Assembly (NCBI GenBank): GCA_017355425.1
Contig: CP070233.1
Span: 2,335,501-2,399,500 of the forward strand
Length of the DNA stretch: 64,000 nt
Reading direction: 5' to 3'
DNA from: Dolichospermum sp. DET69
GTDB lineage: Bacteria > Cyanobacteriota > Cyanobacteriia > Cyanobacteriales > Nostocaceae
Position 1 is the stretch's first letter; each line of letters starts with the position of its first letter. The notes under the pieces were generated by a model that saw only the letters and a list, made by a program, of their open reading frames with translations, was not told the DNA's origin and did not search any database. The position numbers and the translations under genes are program-made. This document shows, piece by piece, positions 27,918-36,684 of this stretch.

Positions 27918-29354
27918 ATGAAAGACTTTGCCATAAATAATCGGAACTTACTCAGCAATAGCTTCAATGAAGCTAAGTTAGATCTACGCGCACCTAGCTA
28001 CGCTATAATCAGTAAAGGAAAATGGTGGCTGCGATTACTAATACTTTTTTCAGTAGATATTGCTCTTTTATTAATCAGTTGGATATTAGTTGAATATCGT
28101 TTACCTTGGCTGGGACAGTACGAATATTCATCTATGTTGATAGCTATTTTTATTCAAATAGCATCACTCTATGTTCAAGGTAATTATGAATTACGTGAAC
28201 GGCAGCATAACTATGGAAACATTATAAAAACACTATTTTTTGCTCATTGTGTGATATTAATGTACTGCTTTTTATATGAACCAATTGAAGATATTACACA
28301 ATCAACATTAATATTTTTCTGGCTGTTAAGTACAGTTTTAATTTGTGCCGGTAGATTGGTAATAAACATCAGTAAGTATCTGGTACAGAAACAAAATATT
28401 GCTTGTAATCCAGTTTTTATAATTTGTAACTCCCAAGATAAAGAACAAGTTTTTAGCTTTATCAAACAAGAAAATCGTTACACTATAGCGGGAAGTGATA
28501 ATGCTAAATCCCTTGATAGAAATAATCGCCAAAAAACTTTAGAGAAACTCAATCAACTTGGAGTCACAGAAGTTTTTGTTTCTTGGGATGCTATCCGAAA
28601 TAGAATGTTTCTATGTTGGTTATTTCAATCATCAGGGATTACAGTACATCTTTTGCCTGTAGAACTTAAAGCAATTTATCGAGATGTGGAAATAAACAAC
28701 GTCGGAGGCATGAATTGTTTAAGTTTTACCTGTCCATTAATTATTGGTAAAGATTTCTGGACTAAGCGTATTTTTGATATTTGCTTTGCAACTTTATTTC
28801 TAATCTTCACTTTTCCTATATATCTAGCCATTGCTATTGCTATCAGATTAGACTCTCCAGGTTCAGTATTTTATCAACAGACTCGCATAGGATTACATGG
28901 TGCGAAATTTCAAGTTTGGAAATTCCGTACTATGAGAACTGATGCTGACAAAATGCAAAAAGAATTAGAAGCATTAAATGAAACAAAAGATGGCGTTTTA
29001 TTTAAAATCAAAGATGATCCTCGCGTGACTCGTATAGGCAAATTTCTCCGTCGTTATAGCCTAGACGAGTTACCTCAACTATTTAATGTTGTTTTGGGAG
29101 AAATGAGTCTAGTTGGTCCTCGTCCTTTACCGATTAGAGATGTAGAGAAATTTTCCCAAAGTCATTTTATCCGTCAAGAAGTATTACCAGGAGTCACTGG
29201 GATGTGGCAAGTTTCAGGACGTTCTGATATTTTAGACTTTGATGAAGTCATAAATCTTGACCTCAGATATATTGAGAATTGGTCACTGTGGTTGGATTTT
29301 CAGATTTTGTTGAAGACTGTACAGGTAGTTTTGAATAAGGAAGGAGCGTATTAA
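27918..29354 (+). CDS. Undecaprenyl-phosphate sugar-phosphate transferase (polyprenol-phosphate PGT, WbaP/CpsE/HepC-like)
   Basis: A 478-residue membrane enzyme that starts a polysaccharide repeat unit by moving a sugar-1-phosphate to undecaprenyl phosphate. Residues 40-150 hold four membrane helices, followed by a cytoplasmic CoA-binding-like middle. The catalytic C-terminal third has KRIFDICFATLFLIF, FYQQTRIGLHGAKFQVWKFR, the Asp-Glu motif RYSLDELPQLFNVVLGEMSL, VGPRPLP and PGVTGMWQVSGRSD. It is the first gene of the locus. Its ATG follows an IS605-like end. The sugar specificity is not known. Confidence 0.93.
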   Translation: MKDFAINNRNLLSNSFNEAKLDLRAPSYAIISKGKWWLRLLILFSVDIALLLISWILVEYRLPWLGQYEYSSMLIAIFIQIASLYVQGNYELRERQHNYGNIIKTLFFAHCVILMYCFLYEPIEDITQSTLIFFWLLSTVLICAGRLVINISKYLVQKQNIACNPVFIICNSQDKEQVFSFIKQENRYTIAGSDNAKSLDRNNRQKTLEKLNQLGVTEVFVSWDAIRNRMFLCWLFQSSGITVHLLPVELKAIYRDVEINNVGGMNCLSFTCPLIIGKDFWTKRIFDICFATLFLIFTFPIYLAIAIAIRLDSPGSVFYQQTRIGLHGAKFQVWKFRTMRTDADKMQKELEALNETKDGVLFKIKDDPRVTRIGKFLRRYSLDELPQLFNVVLGEMSLVGPRPLPIRDVEKFSQSHFIRQEVLPGVTGMWQVSGRSDILDFDEVINLDLRYIENWSLWLDFQILLKTVQVVLNKEGAY

Positions 29355-29447
29355 AAAACAACAATTATTAGCTGATTACGAAAAACTATATGTGTAGAGG
29401 TTTGGAATCACTCATTGGTGTCAACTTAAGCTAAAAATGGCTGATTT

Positions 29448-29515
29448 GTTGGCTTCCACACCCGCCCTGAACTTCAGTTCAGGGCTAATAACCAAAGTCT
29501 ACTAAAGTAGACTAA
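29448..29515 (+). repeat. 68-bp two-hairpin repeat, plus orientation
   Basis: gttggcttccacacccg, hairpin GCCCTGAAC-TTCA-GTTCAGGGC (29464-29485), taataaccaaagtc, hairpin AGTCTACTAAAGTAGACT. It is the same length and order as 10675-10742, with compensatory changes in both stems. Confidence 0.65.
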
Positions 29516-29542
29516 AAATTTTCAGGATATTCAGTCATCTTC

Positions 29543-29674
29543 ATAGGTTGGAGCGAATTAGTAACTGGAGATGTAGAAATTCATTCTATTTCTGGCGATC
29601 ACTCTAGTATCTTGAGAGAACCTCATGTTCGAGTATTGGCTAAAAAATTGAAATCTTGCCTAGAACGGTTATAA
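29543..29674 (+). pseudogene. C-terminal remnant of an NRPS/PKS-type thioesterase domain
   Basis: Translation gives 43 residues to a TAA stop: IGWSELVTGDVEIHSISGDH, then SSILREPHVRVLAKKL and KSCLERL. The pattern GW...G.(V)E(I/V)H.(I/V).GDH..(M/I)L.EPHV..LA..L is the end of type I thioesterases that close nonribosomal peptide or polyketide synthases, with the catalytic His in GDH. No upstream domain remains: the preceding DNA is the 68-bp repeat. It suggests that a biosynthetic cluster once stood here, or that its tail was brought in by rearrangement. Confidence 0.65.
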
Positions 29675-29783
29675 TCGGACTCAAAACAATAAATGTTACA
29701 CTATGATATAAAAAAAAACTAATTTTTTGGTTTTAGCGATTGCAAATTATTCACCCATTAAAAAAGGATAAAAGGAGTCAGAT

Positions 29784-30725
29784 ATGGAACCCAGAGGACA
29801 GGAACTGATAACTCTTTACAAGCATAACTATCGTATCCCTGCTGCTGCGGAAATAACCGAAGAAATGATACGTAATCACTGGGAGTTAGAAAAAAATTTG
29901 GTAAAAAACCTTTGGGAATCAACTCCAGAAAATCGCTGGGAAGTATTTGAAAAATCCTATACGACTCTTTATAGTGACTTAGAATGGCTAAACAACTTTT
30001 CTGTAGAAAATACACAACATCTCAATCAATATGAAACCTGGTTAGGAATCCTAGTCTCTCCACCCAAGAAAATTTATGAGGTCGGTTCTGGCAAGGGAGA
30101 GATGATAGAATATTTCGCTAAATGTGGGTTTGAATGTAAGGCTACAGAAATCACCAAGGAACGTGGTTCAAAACATATAACTGATTCATCAAATAACTTG
30201 TCTTGGGGTAACTCCGACGGCGTACATTTAGATCAATTTGAACCAACGGATTTTTATGATTTCGTCGTTTCTAATCAAGTAATTGAACACTTTCACCCCA
30301 ATGATCTAAATACCCATTTTCAGAGCGTCTATCAAATTCTTAATCAACAGGGTAGTTATATTTTTACTACACCTCATTGTCATACAGGTCCCCATGATTT
30401 ATCCGTGGTTTTTGGATACGATTATCCTCAGTGTATGCATCTTAAGGAATATACATATCATGAATTGCACCAATCTTTAAAACTTGCTGGATTTAAAAGT
30501 ATTTATAGTGCCGTGCCTGGTAAACTTAGGAAATTTTTATCAAAACTAGGGTTGGGAAATGAAAAAAAAATCCGAAAGGTTGGTATTTTTTACTTCCATT
30601 TGATGTTAATTATGGAAAATTTGCTTTTGGTAATTAAGAGCAAAAAACAGCGCCGTTCTTTGAGTAAATTTCTGAGGAAAATTTATTTGTTCGCAGACAA
30701 TATCTTCTTAGTTGCTCAGAAATAA
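29784..30725 (+). CDS. Class I SAM-dependent methyltransferase in the polysaccharide locus
   Basis: A 313-residue protein. The core (about 90-230) has the SAM loop IYEVGSGKGEMIEYFAKCGF, an acidic ATEITKERG after strand 2, and DFVVSNQVIEHFHPNDL, the motif-IV-like segment of UbiE/COQ5-type enzymes. The C-terminal 70 residues are basic and hydrophobic (FYFHLMLIMENLLLVIKS) and may touch the membrane. From context it may methylate a sugar or lipid-linked glycan. The substrate is not shown by sequence. AAAGGAG lies 9-15 bases upstream of the ATG. Confidence 0.82.
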   Translation: MEPRGQELITLYKHNYRIPAAAEITEEMIRNHWELEKNLVKNLWESTPENRWEVFEKSYTTLYSDLEWLNNFSVENTQHLNQYETWLGILVSPPKKIYEVGSGKGEMIEYFAKCGFECKATEITKERGSKHITDSSNNLSWGNSDGVHLDQFEPTDFYDFVVSNQVIEHFHPNDLNTHFQSVYQILNQQGSYIFTTPHCHTGPHDLSVVFGYDYPQCMHLKEYTYHELHQSLKLAGFKSIYSAVPGKLRKFLSKLGLGNEKKIRKVGIFYFHLMLIMENLLLVIKSKKQRRSLSKFLRKIYLFADNIFLVAQK

Positions 30726-30832
30726 AGTAAATAATTCTGTACAATTACTTAGTAAGTAAGTGTACAGAATCAAAGCGAAATTTATCTTTTTTCATGATTT
30801 CTAGCTATTTATTCAAATCATCTTAATTACCA

Positions 30833-32269
30833 ATGTCAGAACAACGCAAACTAGCAATCAACTCTATATCAATGTTAGTCAATAGGGTAGCCCAAGGGAT
30901 TGTTAGCTTTGCTATCACTGCTGCTATAGCTCGTTCTCTAGGAGCTTATGCATTGGGTCAATACCTACTGGCATTCAGCTATTACTACATTTTTGTTAAT
31001 ATTTTTTCTCAGGGTTTTAAGACTTTATTTACCAGAGAAATAGCTTGCAATCCGGAGACAACACCGGTTTATTTGGTAAATGGTACTTTATTGCAGTTGG
31101 TTTTTAGCATTATTGGTTATATAGCACTAGTTATTTTAGTTTTTATACTGCCATATAATACTGATACTTCATCTATTTGTTATATCATGGGTTTAACTGT
31201 GATACCATTTTCTCTTTCTAATATTACGGAGGCAATTTTTCAAGCTCAAGAAAAAATGCACTTAATTGCCATTTCTACAGTGCCAATTTATATCTTACGT
31301 TTATTGGCAATGATTTGGATAATACAGTTACACTATGGAATTCAACATATTTCTATCATTTTTGTAATTTCAGAAACATTAATTTTCATTATTCAATGGT
31401 TTTTACTTACAAAAATAATTCAGCTAAAATGGAAAATTAATCAAGCTTTTATCTGGGAAACTATCAAATCAGCTCGGACATTTTTTGCTATTGAGACAAT
31501 TGGAATTATCGCTATTAAAATGGATATACTAATTCTCTCTCTTTTAGGTAATGAAGTGCTAATTGGTCTTCTGGGTGCTGTTGTACAATTACTACAACCT
31601 TTTTATCTTGTTTCTACTAGTGTAAATTTGGCAGCATTTCCTGGTATTTCTAGAGCAGTATCTTTAGGAAAAGAAAAGCAGCGTGAAGCAGCACAGAATG
31701 TGATTGAAATACTACTTTGTATGAGTTTACCTTTCTTGCTAGGAATTTTGTTTTTTGGAGATGAATTAGTATTATTTGTCTATGGTGATAAAAGCTTTGC
31801 ACAAGCATTAATAGTTCTACATATCAGTTCTCTATCATTGATTACATCTAGTTTTTCTCGGACTTTTAGCTATTTACTACTAGCAAATGGTTTTGAGAGA
31901 TTTAATCTCATAGAAGTGTTCATTACTACTACTGTCGGGGGTTTAGCTGGTGTAGTTTTGATTTCTAAATATAATTTATTAGGTGCGGCTTCTATGAATT
32001 TAGTTCTTAGTATTACTAATTTTAGTATATTTACTTATGTAGTGTATAGATACATTTTTAGTTTACAATTATGGCGAATTATTCGTCGTCCCCTACTAAT
32101 TAGCGGTTTAATGTTAATTGTATTTTTAATTCTGAAAAAGATTTACCTAAACTTTTTATTAACCATGATTTTAGCAACTTGCTTTTATATATTTTTTGCA
32201 GGATTACTTACTATTCGCCAATCTGGTGGATTTAATTCTGTATGGAAAAGATTGCAGAAAAAAGGGTGA
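30833..32269 (+). CDS. Wzx-type oligosaccharide flippase
   Basis: A 478-residue protein with about 12-14 hydrophobic helices and the MATE/MOP-family polysaccharide transporter pattern. The N-terminus NSISMLVNRVAQGIVSFAIT is followed by IARSLGAYALGQYLLAFSYY, and internal blocks include LLGAVVQLLQPFYLVSTSVN and LVLFVYGDKSFAQAL. It should flip undecaprenyl-linked repeat units to the periplasmic face for polymerisation by the Wzy protein at 33473-34741. It lies between the methyltransferase and a GT4 enzyme on the same strand. Confidence 0.92.
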   Translation: MSEQRKLAINSISMLVNRVAQGIVSFAITAAIARSLGAYALGQYLLAFSYYYIFVNIFSQGFKTLFTREIACNPETTPVYLVNGTLLQLVFSIIGYIALVILVFILPYNTDTSSICYIMGLTVIPFSLSNITEAIFQAQEKMHLIAISTVPIYILRLLAMIWIIQLHYGIQHISIIFVISETLIFIIQWFLLTKIIQLKWKINQAFIWETIKSARTFFAIETIGIIAIKMDILILSLLGNEVLIGLLGAVVQLLQPFYLVSTSVNLAAFPGISRAVSLGKEKQREAAQNVIEILLCMSLPFLLGILFFGDELVLFVYGDKSFAQALIVLHISSLSLITSSFSRTFSYLLLANGFERFNLIEVFITTTVGGLAGVVLISKYNLLGAASMNLVLSITNFSIFTYVVYRYIFSLQLWRIIRRPLLISGLMLIVFLILKKIYLNFLLTMILATCFYIFFAGLLTIRQSGGFNSVWKRLQKKG

Positions 32270-32359
32270 AGCTATTGAAATATAATTCAGATGAAATAAA
32301 CATTAACATCAATATCAGGTTTATAAGTTGGCATCAAATAAAATACGGAAAAAATCTTT

Positions 32360-33448
32360 ATGAAAATCGCCTTGCTACATTTTTGTTTTGAAGACTACAC
32401 CATTGAATTAGCGAATGCTCTCATTAAATATGTTGATTTAACCCTGATTCACCCGGAAAAAGTCTCTGATGTATGCCGCGATGCTCTTAATCCCAATATC
32501 CGGGTGATTAGCTTTCCTAAACCAAGAATTCGTGAGCTAGGTAATATCTCATCTATGGCGACCATGATGCGGATCATCAAACAAGTGCAGCCAGATGTAC
32601 TGCACGTTCAAGAAACCAATGATCCTTGGTATGATTTGACCTTATTGTTCAACAAAATGCCACCATTGGTGACAACCATTCATGATGTATTTCGGCATCC
32701 AGGCGATCGCCAGAGTGTATTTGGTTCAGAATATACTAAGCGCATTGCTTTTTATCGTTCCCAACAATTAATTGTGCATACTCAGCAATTAAAAGATATT
32801 CTGCATCAACAATTTCAGATTTCTCAAGATCAAGTCAGTGTTTTACCTCATGGGGAACTTGGTAGTTTATATCAGCGGCGCAGTCATCAAAAAACTCAAG
32901 AACGCGAGCCATATACATTACTATTTTTTGGCCGAATTTGGCCTTACAAAGGGTTGAAATATCTAATAGAAGCAATGCCATTAATTGCTGCCAAAATTCC
33001 TGAAGTTAAGTTAATTATTGCTGGACGAGGGGAAAACATTCAAGAATATTTCCCTAATGGTTATGACAGTAACCAAATTGAATTATTAAATGACTTTATT
33101 CCTCCAGAAGAGGTAGTAGAACTATTTCAACGCAGCACAATTTCGGTTTTACCCTATATTGAAGCATCCCAAAGTGGTGTTGTTACCCTATCTTACGGAA
33201 TGGGAACACCAGTTATTGCCGCTGATGTGGGGGGATTAAGTGAGATAGTGAAACATCAAAAAGATGGATTGTTAGTACCACCACGGAATGCCCAGGCTTT
33301 AGCTGATGCCATTATTTTTTTGTTAAGCGATCGCAATTTACAACAGCAGATGCAAATAGCAGTTCTAGATCGATGCCAACAGGATTTAAACTGGTCGAAT
33401 ATTGCCAAGCAGACTCTACAGGTATATTATAAAGCTATAAACAAGTAA
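32360..33448 (+). CDS. Glycosyltransferase family 4 (GT-B fold), first of two
   Basis: A 362-residue GT4. The N-terminal acceptor domain has VDLTLIHPEKVSDVCRDALN and PDVLHVQETNDPWYDL. The donor domain begins LLFFGRIWPYKGLKYLIEAM, followed by KLIIAGRGENI and the E-x7-E region EASQSGVVTLSYGMGTPVIA with DVGGLSEIV, which holds the nucleotide-sugar ribose. It should add one sugar to the growing repeat unit at the cytoplasmic side of the membrane. Donor and linkage are unknown. It is 24 bases upstream of the Wzy gene, so likely co-transcribed. Confidence 0.92.
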   Translation: MKIALLHFCFEDYTIELANALIKYVDLTLIHPEKVSDVCRDALNPNIRVISFPKPRIRELGNISSMATMMRIIKQVQPDVLHVQETNDPWYDLTLLFNKMPPLVTTIHDVFRHPGDRQSVFGSEYTKRIAFYRSQQLIVHTQQLKDILHQQFQISQDQVSVLPHGELGSLYQRRSHQKTQEREPYTLLFFGRIWPYKGLKYLIEAMPLIAAKIPEVKLIIAGRGENIQEYFPNGYDSNQIELLNDFIPPEEVVELFQRSTISVLPYIEASQSGVVTLSYGMGTPVIAADVGGLSEIVKHQKDGLLVPPRNAQALADAIIFLLSDRNLQQQMQIAVLDRCQQDLNWSNIAKQTLQVYYKAINK

Positions 33449-33472
33449 TATTTAATTGGATAAAATTTAGTT

Positions 33473-34741
33473 ATGAACAAGGTACTAATTTTTAGTGAAC
33501 AAGTATTTACCGTAGCAGCAGTAATGATTTATTCAGGGGCAATTTTAACGCTGATTCTATCGGGAGGAATGCAGGAAAATGAGTTTGTCGACTTTGATAG
33601 CTCTTTAATCCAAATTATTAATTTATTACTTTATATAGTTACTATTTTCCTCTTGGTATTACGTTGGCGAAAGACTTTTTATTTTCTGACTCTAGATCGT
33701 TGGATTACTCCTTTAGTTCTGTTGTCTGCTGTTTCTATTCTTTGGTCATTTGAGCCAGGAACAACATTAAAAGATAGTATTACTATGATCGGTTCTAGCT
33801 TATTTGGGCTTTATTTAGCATCCCGTTACACCTTAAAGAGGCAATTAGAATTATTGACTTGGGCATTTGTGATTATGGTAGTATTGAGTTTTATTTTTGC
33901 CGTAGCATTACCAAAATATGGTATCATGGGCAGTATTCATCAAGGAAAGTGGCGAGGAGTATTTCTACACAAAAATGGTCTAGGAGCGAGGATGGTTTAC
34001 AGTAGCTTACTTTTTTTAATCCTGGGTTATGAAAGTAAAAAGCACAGTTTATTGATGTGGGCAGGGTTGGCTTTATCAGTCCTGCTGATGTTGCTGTCCG
34101 CGTCAAGTTCATCTCTGCTTAATCTAGCCATCATCATCTTCATGTTTTTTGTTTCTCAAACTGTGCGTCTGCCATATTTAGTGATGCTACCAGTGCTAAC
34201 TATGATCATAACTATAGGTGAATTATTCTATTTTTGGTTGATCAACAATGCCAATCTTCTTTTCGCATCAATTGGTAAAGATGCCACCCTGACTGGTCGC
34301 ACAGACTTGTGGCCATTGGTGATAGAGATGATTTGGAAACACCCTTGGCTTGGTTATGGTTATGGTGGATTTTGGAGAGGATGGAATAGTGAAGCTGCCT
34401 ACATTTGGCGTGCTTCTGGATGGACACCAACTCACCCTCATAATGGCTTTCTGGCTCTTTGGTTGGATTTAGGTCTCTTAGGATTAGGGCTATTTGTCTT
34501 AGGACTTTGGCGCGCTATTGTCCAAGGATTACATTGGTTGCGTGTCAGTAAAACATCTATTAACACATATCCGATTTTATATATAACTTTTTTAGTGATC
34601 AGTAACTTGACTGAAAGTAATTTATATGCTTCCAACAGTCTGACCTGGATACTTTATGTTAGTACATCCTTCGCCGTATCACAAAAATTGAATGAGCTAG
34701 TTAAAAATCCGAGCTTAAATTATCAATCAATTGATGAATAA
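33473..34741 (+). CDS. O-antigen polymerase/ligase family membrane protein (Wzy-like)
   Basis: A 422-residue polytopic protein with about 11 hydrophobic helices and the WaaL/Wzy pattern: WITPLVLLSAVSILWSFEPG near 80, WRGVFLHKNGLGARMVYSSL near 160, and the periplasmic loop ASIGKDATLTGRTDLWPLVI...HPWLGYGYGGFW...PTHPHNGFLALWLDLG. The RTxLW and HxH/N-G residues are typical of catalytic loops in this superfamily. In this cluster the role is most likely polymerisation of flipped repeat units. The downstream GT4 gene follows directly. Confidence 0.9.
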   Translation: MNKVLIFSEQVFTVAAVMIYSGAILTLILSGGMQENEFVDFDSSLIQIINLLLYIVTIFLLVLRWRKTFYFLTLDRWITPLVLLSAVSILWSFEPGTTLKDSITMIGSSLFGLYLASRYTLKRQLELLTWAFVIMVVLSFIFAVALPKYGIMGSIHQGKWRGVFLHKNGLGARMVYSSLLFLILGYESKKHSLLMWAGLALSVLLMLLSASSSSLLNLAIIIFMFFVSQTVRLPYLVMLPVLTMIITIGELFYFWLINNANLLFASIGKDATLTGRTDLWPLVIEMIWKHPWLGYGYGGFWRGWNSEAAYIWRASGWTPTHPHNGFLALWLDLGLLGLGLFVLGLWRAIVQGLHWLRVSKTSINTYPILYITFLVISNLTESNLYASNSLTWILYVSTSFAVSQKLNELVKNPSLNYQSIDE

Positions 34742-34768
34742 TTGTCTATAAAATCAATATCAATAACC

Positions 34769-35836
34769 ATGGATAAAATGCGAATTATCATGTTAGGGGA
34801 AAGTTTAGATAGGCAAGGTGGCATAGTTTCAGTGGAAAAACTGATCATCAAACAAGCTCTTGCAGAAATGACAATTAGCCATATACCTACGTTGCCAAAA
34901 GGATCGGCAATACGTAAAGTATTAGTCTTTATCAAAGCTTTAATATTATTATCTTGGCAACTCTTAAATCAAAAAATTGATCTTGTTCATATCCATGTTT
35001 CTGAGCGAGGTAGTGCTTTTCGTCAAGCATTGACTACTATGATTGCTTGGCTACTACGTAAACCTGTAATTCTTCATACTCATAGCGCTGATTTTCATGT
35101 TTTTTACGCCAACTTACCACAAATTATTCAATTTGGATTAAGTTGGATATTTTGCAAATCCACTCGGTTTATAGTTTTATCAGATAGTTGGAAAAAATTC
35201 TATATAGAAAATCTCAGTTTGCAACCAGAGCAAGTTATTGTTTTACCTAATCCAGTTAAATTCCCTGTAGAAGTTCCCCAACGGATAAACTCTCAAAAAG
35301 TTAATTTTTTATTTCTGGGTAGGATTGGAGAACGCAAAGGAGCATTTGATTTAATTACAGCTTTTGCTAATCTTCCTTTAGAACAAAAACAAAATGCAGC
35401 ATTGATTATAGCAGGAGATGGAGAAGGAGAAAAAGCTAAGGATATAATTGCAAATCTAAATTTAAGTGAATACATTACTATTTTGGATTGGGTAAATGAA
35501 AAACAACGGGATGAACTTTTGGACAAAGCAGATGTTTTTGTATTACCTTCCTATAATGAAGGTTTACCTATGGCACTTCTGGAAGCTATGAGTTGGCAAT
35601 TGCCGGTGATTACTACACCAGTTGGAGGTATACCAGAATTAGTAATTAATAATCAAAATGGCTTGCTCGTACCACCAGGGGATGTTCAAAAATTATCAAC
35701 AGCAATGCAGTCTTTGATTTCTGATCAAGAGTTAAAACAGAGATTAGGAAAAAATGCTAGGGATAGCGTTAAGTCTTTTGATGTCAAAAATTATCTTGTT
35801 TCTTTATCAGAAATTTATCAATTAATATTGAGTTAA
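34769..35836 (+). CDS. Glycosyltransferase family 4, second of two
   Basis: A 355-residue GT-B enzyme. An N-terminal domain with MLGESLDRQGGIVSVEKLII and LVHIHVSERGSAFRQAL is followed by the donor domain FLFLGRIGERKGAFDLITAF, AALIIAGDGEGE, ADVFVLPSYNEGLPMALLEA (E-x7-E) and TTPVGGIPELVINNQNGLLV. It should add another sugar to the lipid-linked unit. The ATG at 34769 is preferred. A TTG directly after the previous stop codon would add nine residues, and an ATG at 34778 is also possible. The spacing shows tight coupling to the Wzy gene. Confidence 0.92.
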   Translation: MDKMRIIMLGESLDRQGGIVSVEKLIIKQALAEMTISHIPTLPKGSAIRKVLVFIKALILLSWQLLNQKIDLVHIHVSERGSAFRQALTTMIAWLLRKPVILHTHSADFHVFYANLPQIIQFGLSWIFCKSTRFIVLSDSWKKFYIENLSLQPEQVIVLPNPVKFPVEVPQRINSQKVNFLFLGRIGERKGAFDLITAFANLPLEQKQNAALIIAGDGEGEKAKDIIANLNLSEYITILDWVNEKQRDELLDKADVFVLPSYNEGLPMALLEAMSWQLPVITTPVGGIPELVINNQNGLLVPPGDVQKLSTAMQSLISDQELKQRLGKNARDSVKSFDVKNYLVSLSEIYQLILS

Positions 35837-35884
35837 TAAACTCAATTAAGCGTAAAGTATTTCTATTTTATTTCTGCAAATTCT

Positions 35885-36676
35885 ATGACAATCCAAAATT
35901 TTCCCGAAATCAATGTCTTAAATACAAGGTTTCATAAATTAACAGTACAAGATTTAATTAACTACATCGTACAAGTTGGCAAGATTGATAAAAAAAAAAC
36001 AATTATAGGACACGTAAATGTCCGAGGGATGAACTTTGCTTGTCAATTACCTTGGTATCGAAATTTCATGAATAATGCTGATTTAGTCTTTTGCGATGGC
36101 ATTGGTGTGATTCTGGGGGCAAGAATTTTGGGTTACGAGATAGAATCTATCCATCGCATGACTTGTCCCGATTATATAGAAAGTTTAGCCCTTGCTTGTG
36201 AGCAAAAAAATGTTTCTCTATTTCTACTGGCTGGTGAACCTGGAGTAACGGATAAAGCAATTAAAAAGATGCAAGTGATCGCACCTAATTTATCTATAGA
36301 AGGACATCACGGTTATTTTGATAAAACTGGCAGCGAAAATGAGGCAGTAATTCAGAAAATTAATCAATTTAAACCTGATGTTTTATATATTGGTTTCGGG
36401 ATGCCATTACAAGAACAATGGATTTTGGACAACTTCAATAAAATTGAAACTCGCGTGTTTTTACCATTAGGTGCTTGTTTAGATTTTTATACTGATTCCG
36501 TGTATCGTGGTCCACGCTGGTTGACGGATAATGGTTTGGAATGGTTAACCCGCTTAATTACTGAACCTACTCGTCTTTGGGAACGTTATGTTGTCGGTAA
36601 TCCTTTATTTCTTTATCGAGTATTCAAACAACGAATTAATGAGGGGATAATTGTCAATCAATCAAAAAAACTATAA
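35885..36676 (+). CDS. WecG/TagA/CpsF-family glycosyltransferase (GT26)
   Basis: A 263-residue GT26. Signature blocks are INVLNTRFHKLTVQDLINYI, HVNVRGMNFACQLPWYRNFM, NNADLVFCDGIGVILGARIL with the catalytic Asp region, RMTCPDYIESLA, LFLLAGEPGV, and DVLYIGFGMPLQEQWILDN. The basic tail (RGPRWLTDNGLEWLTRLITE, PTRLWERYV) is the membrane-binding appendage of the family. It typically adds the second sugar (for example ManNAc or a uronic acid) onto a lipid-linked GlcNAc. It lies within the locus, 48 bases after the GT4 gene. Confidence 0.93.
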   Translation: MTIQNFPEINVLNTRFHKLTVQDLINYIVQVGKIDKKKTIIGHVNVRGMNFACQLPWYRNFMNNADLVFCDGIGVILGARILGYEIESIHRMTCPDYIESLALACEQKNVSLFLLAGEPGVTDKAIKKMQVIAPNLSIEGHHGYFDKTGSENEAVIQKINQFKPDVLYIGFGMPLQEQWILDNFNKIETRVFLPLGACLDFYTDSVYRGPRWLTDNGLEWLTRLITEPTRLWERYVVGNPLFLYRVFKQRINEGIIVNQSKKL

Positions 36677-36684
36677 ATCATCAA

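Noticed and set aside
29543-29674. A functional small protein
   Set aside because: It has no start codon and corresponds only to the last part of a large enzyme domain, so it is annotated as a remnant.
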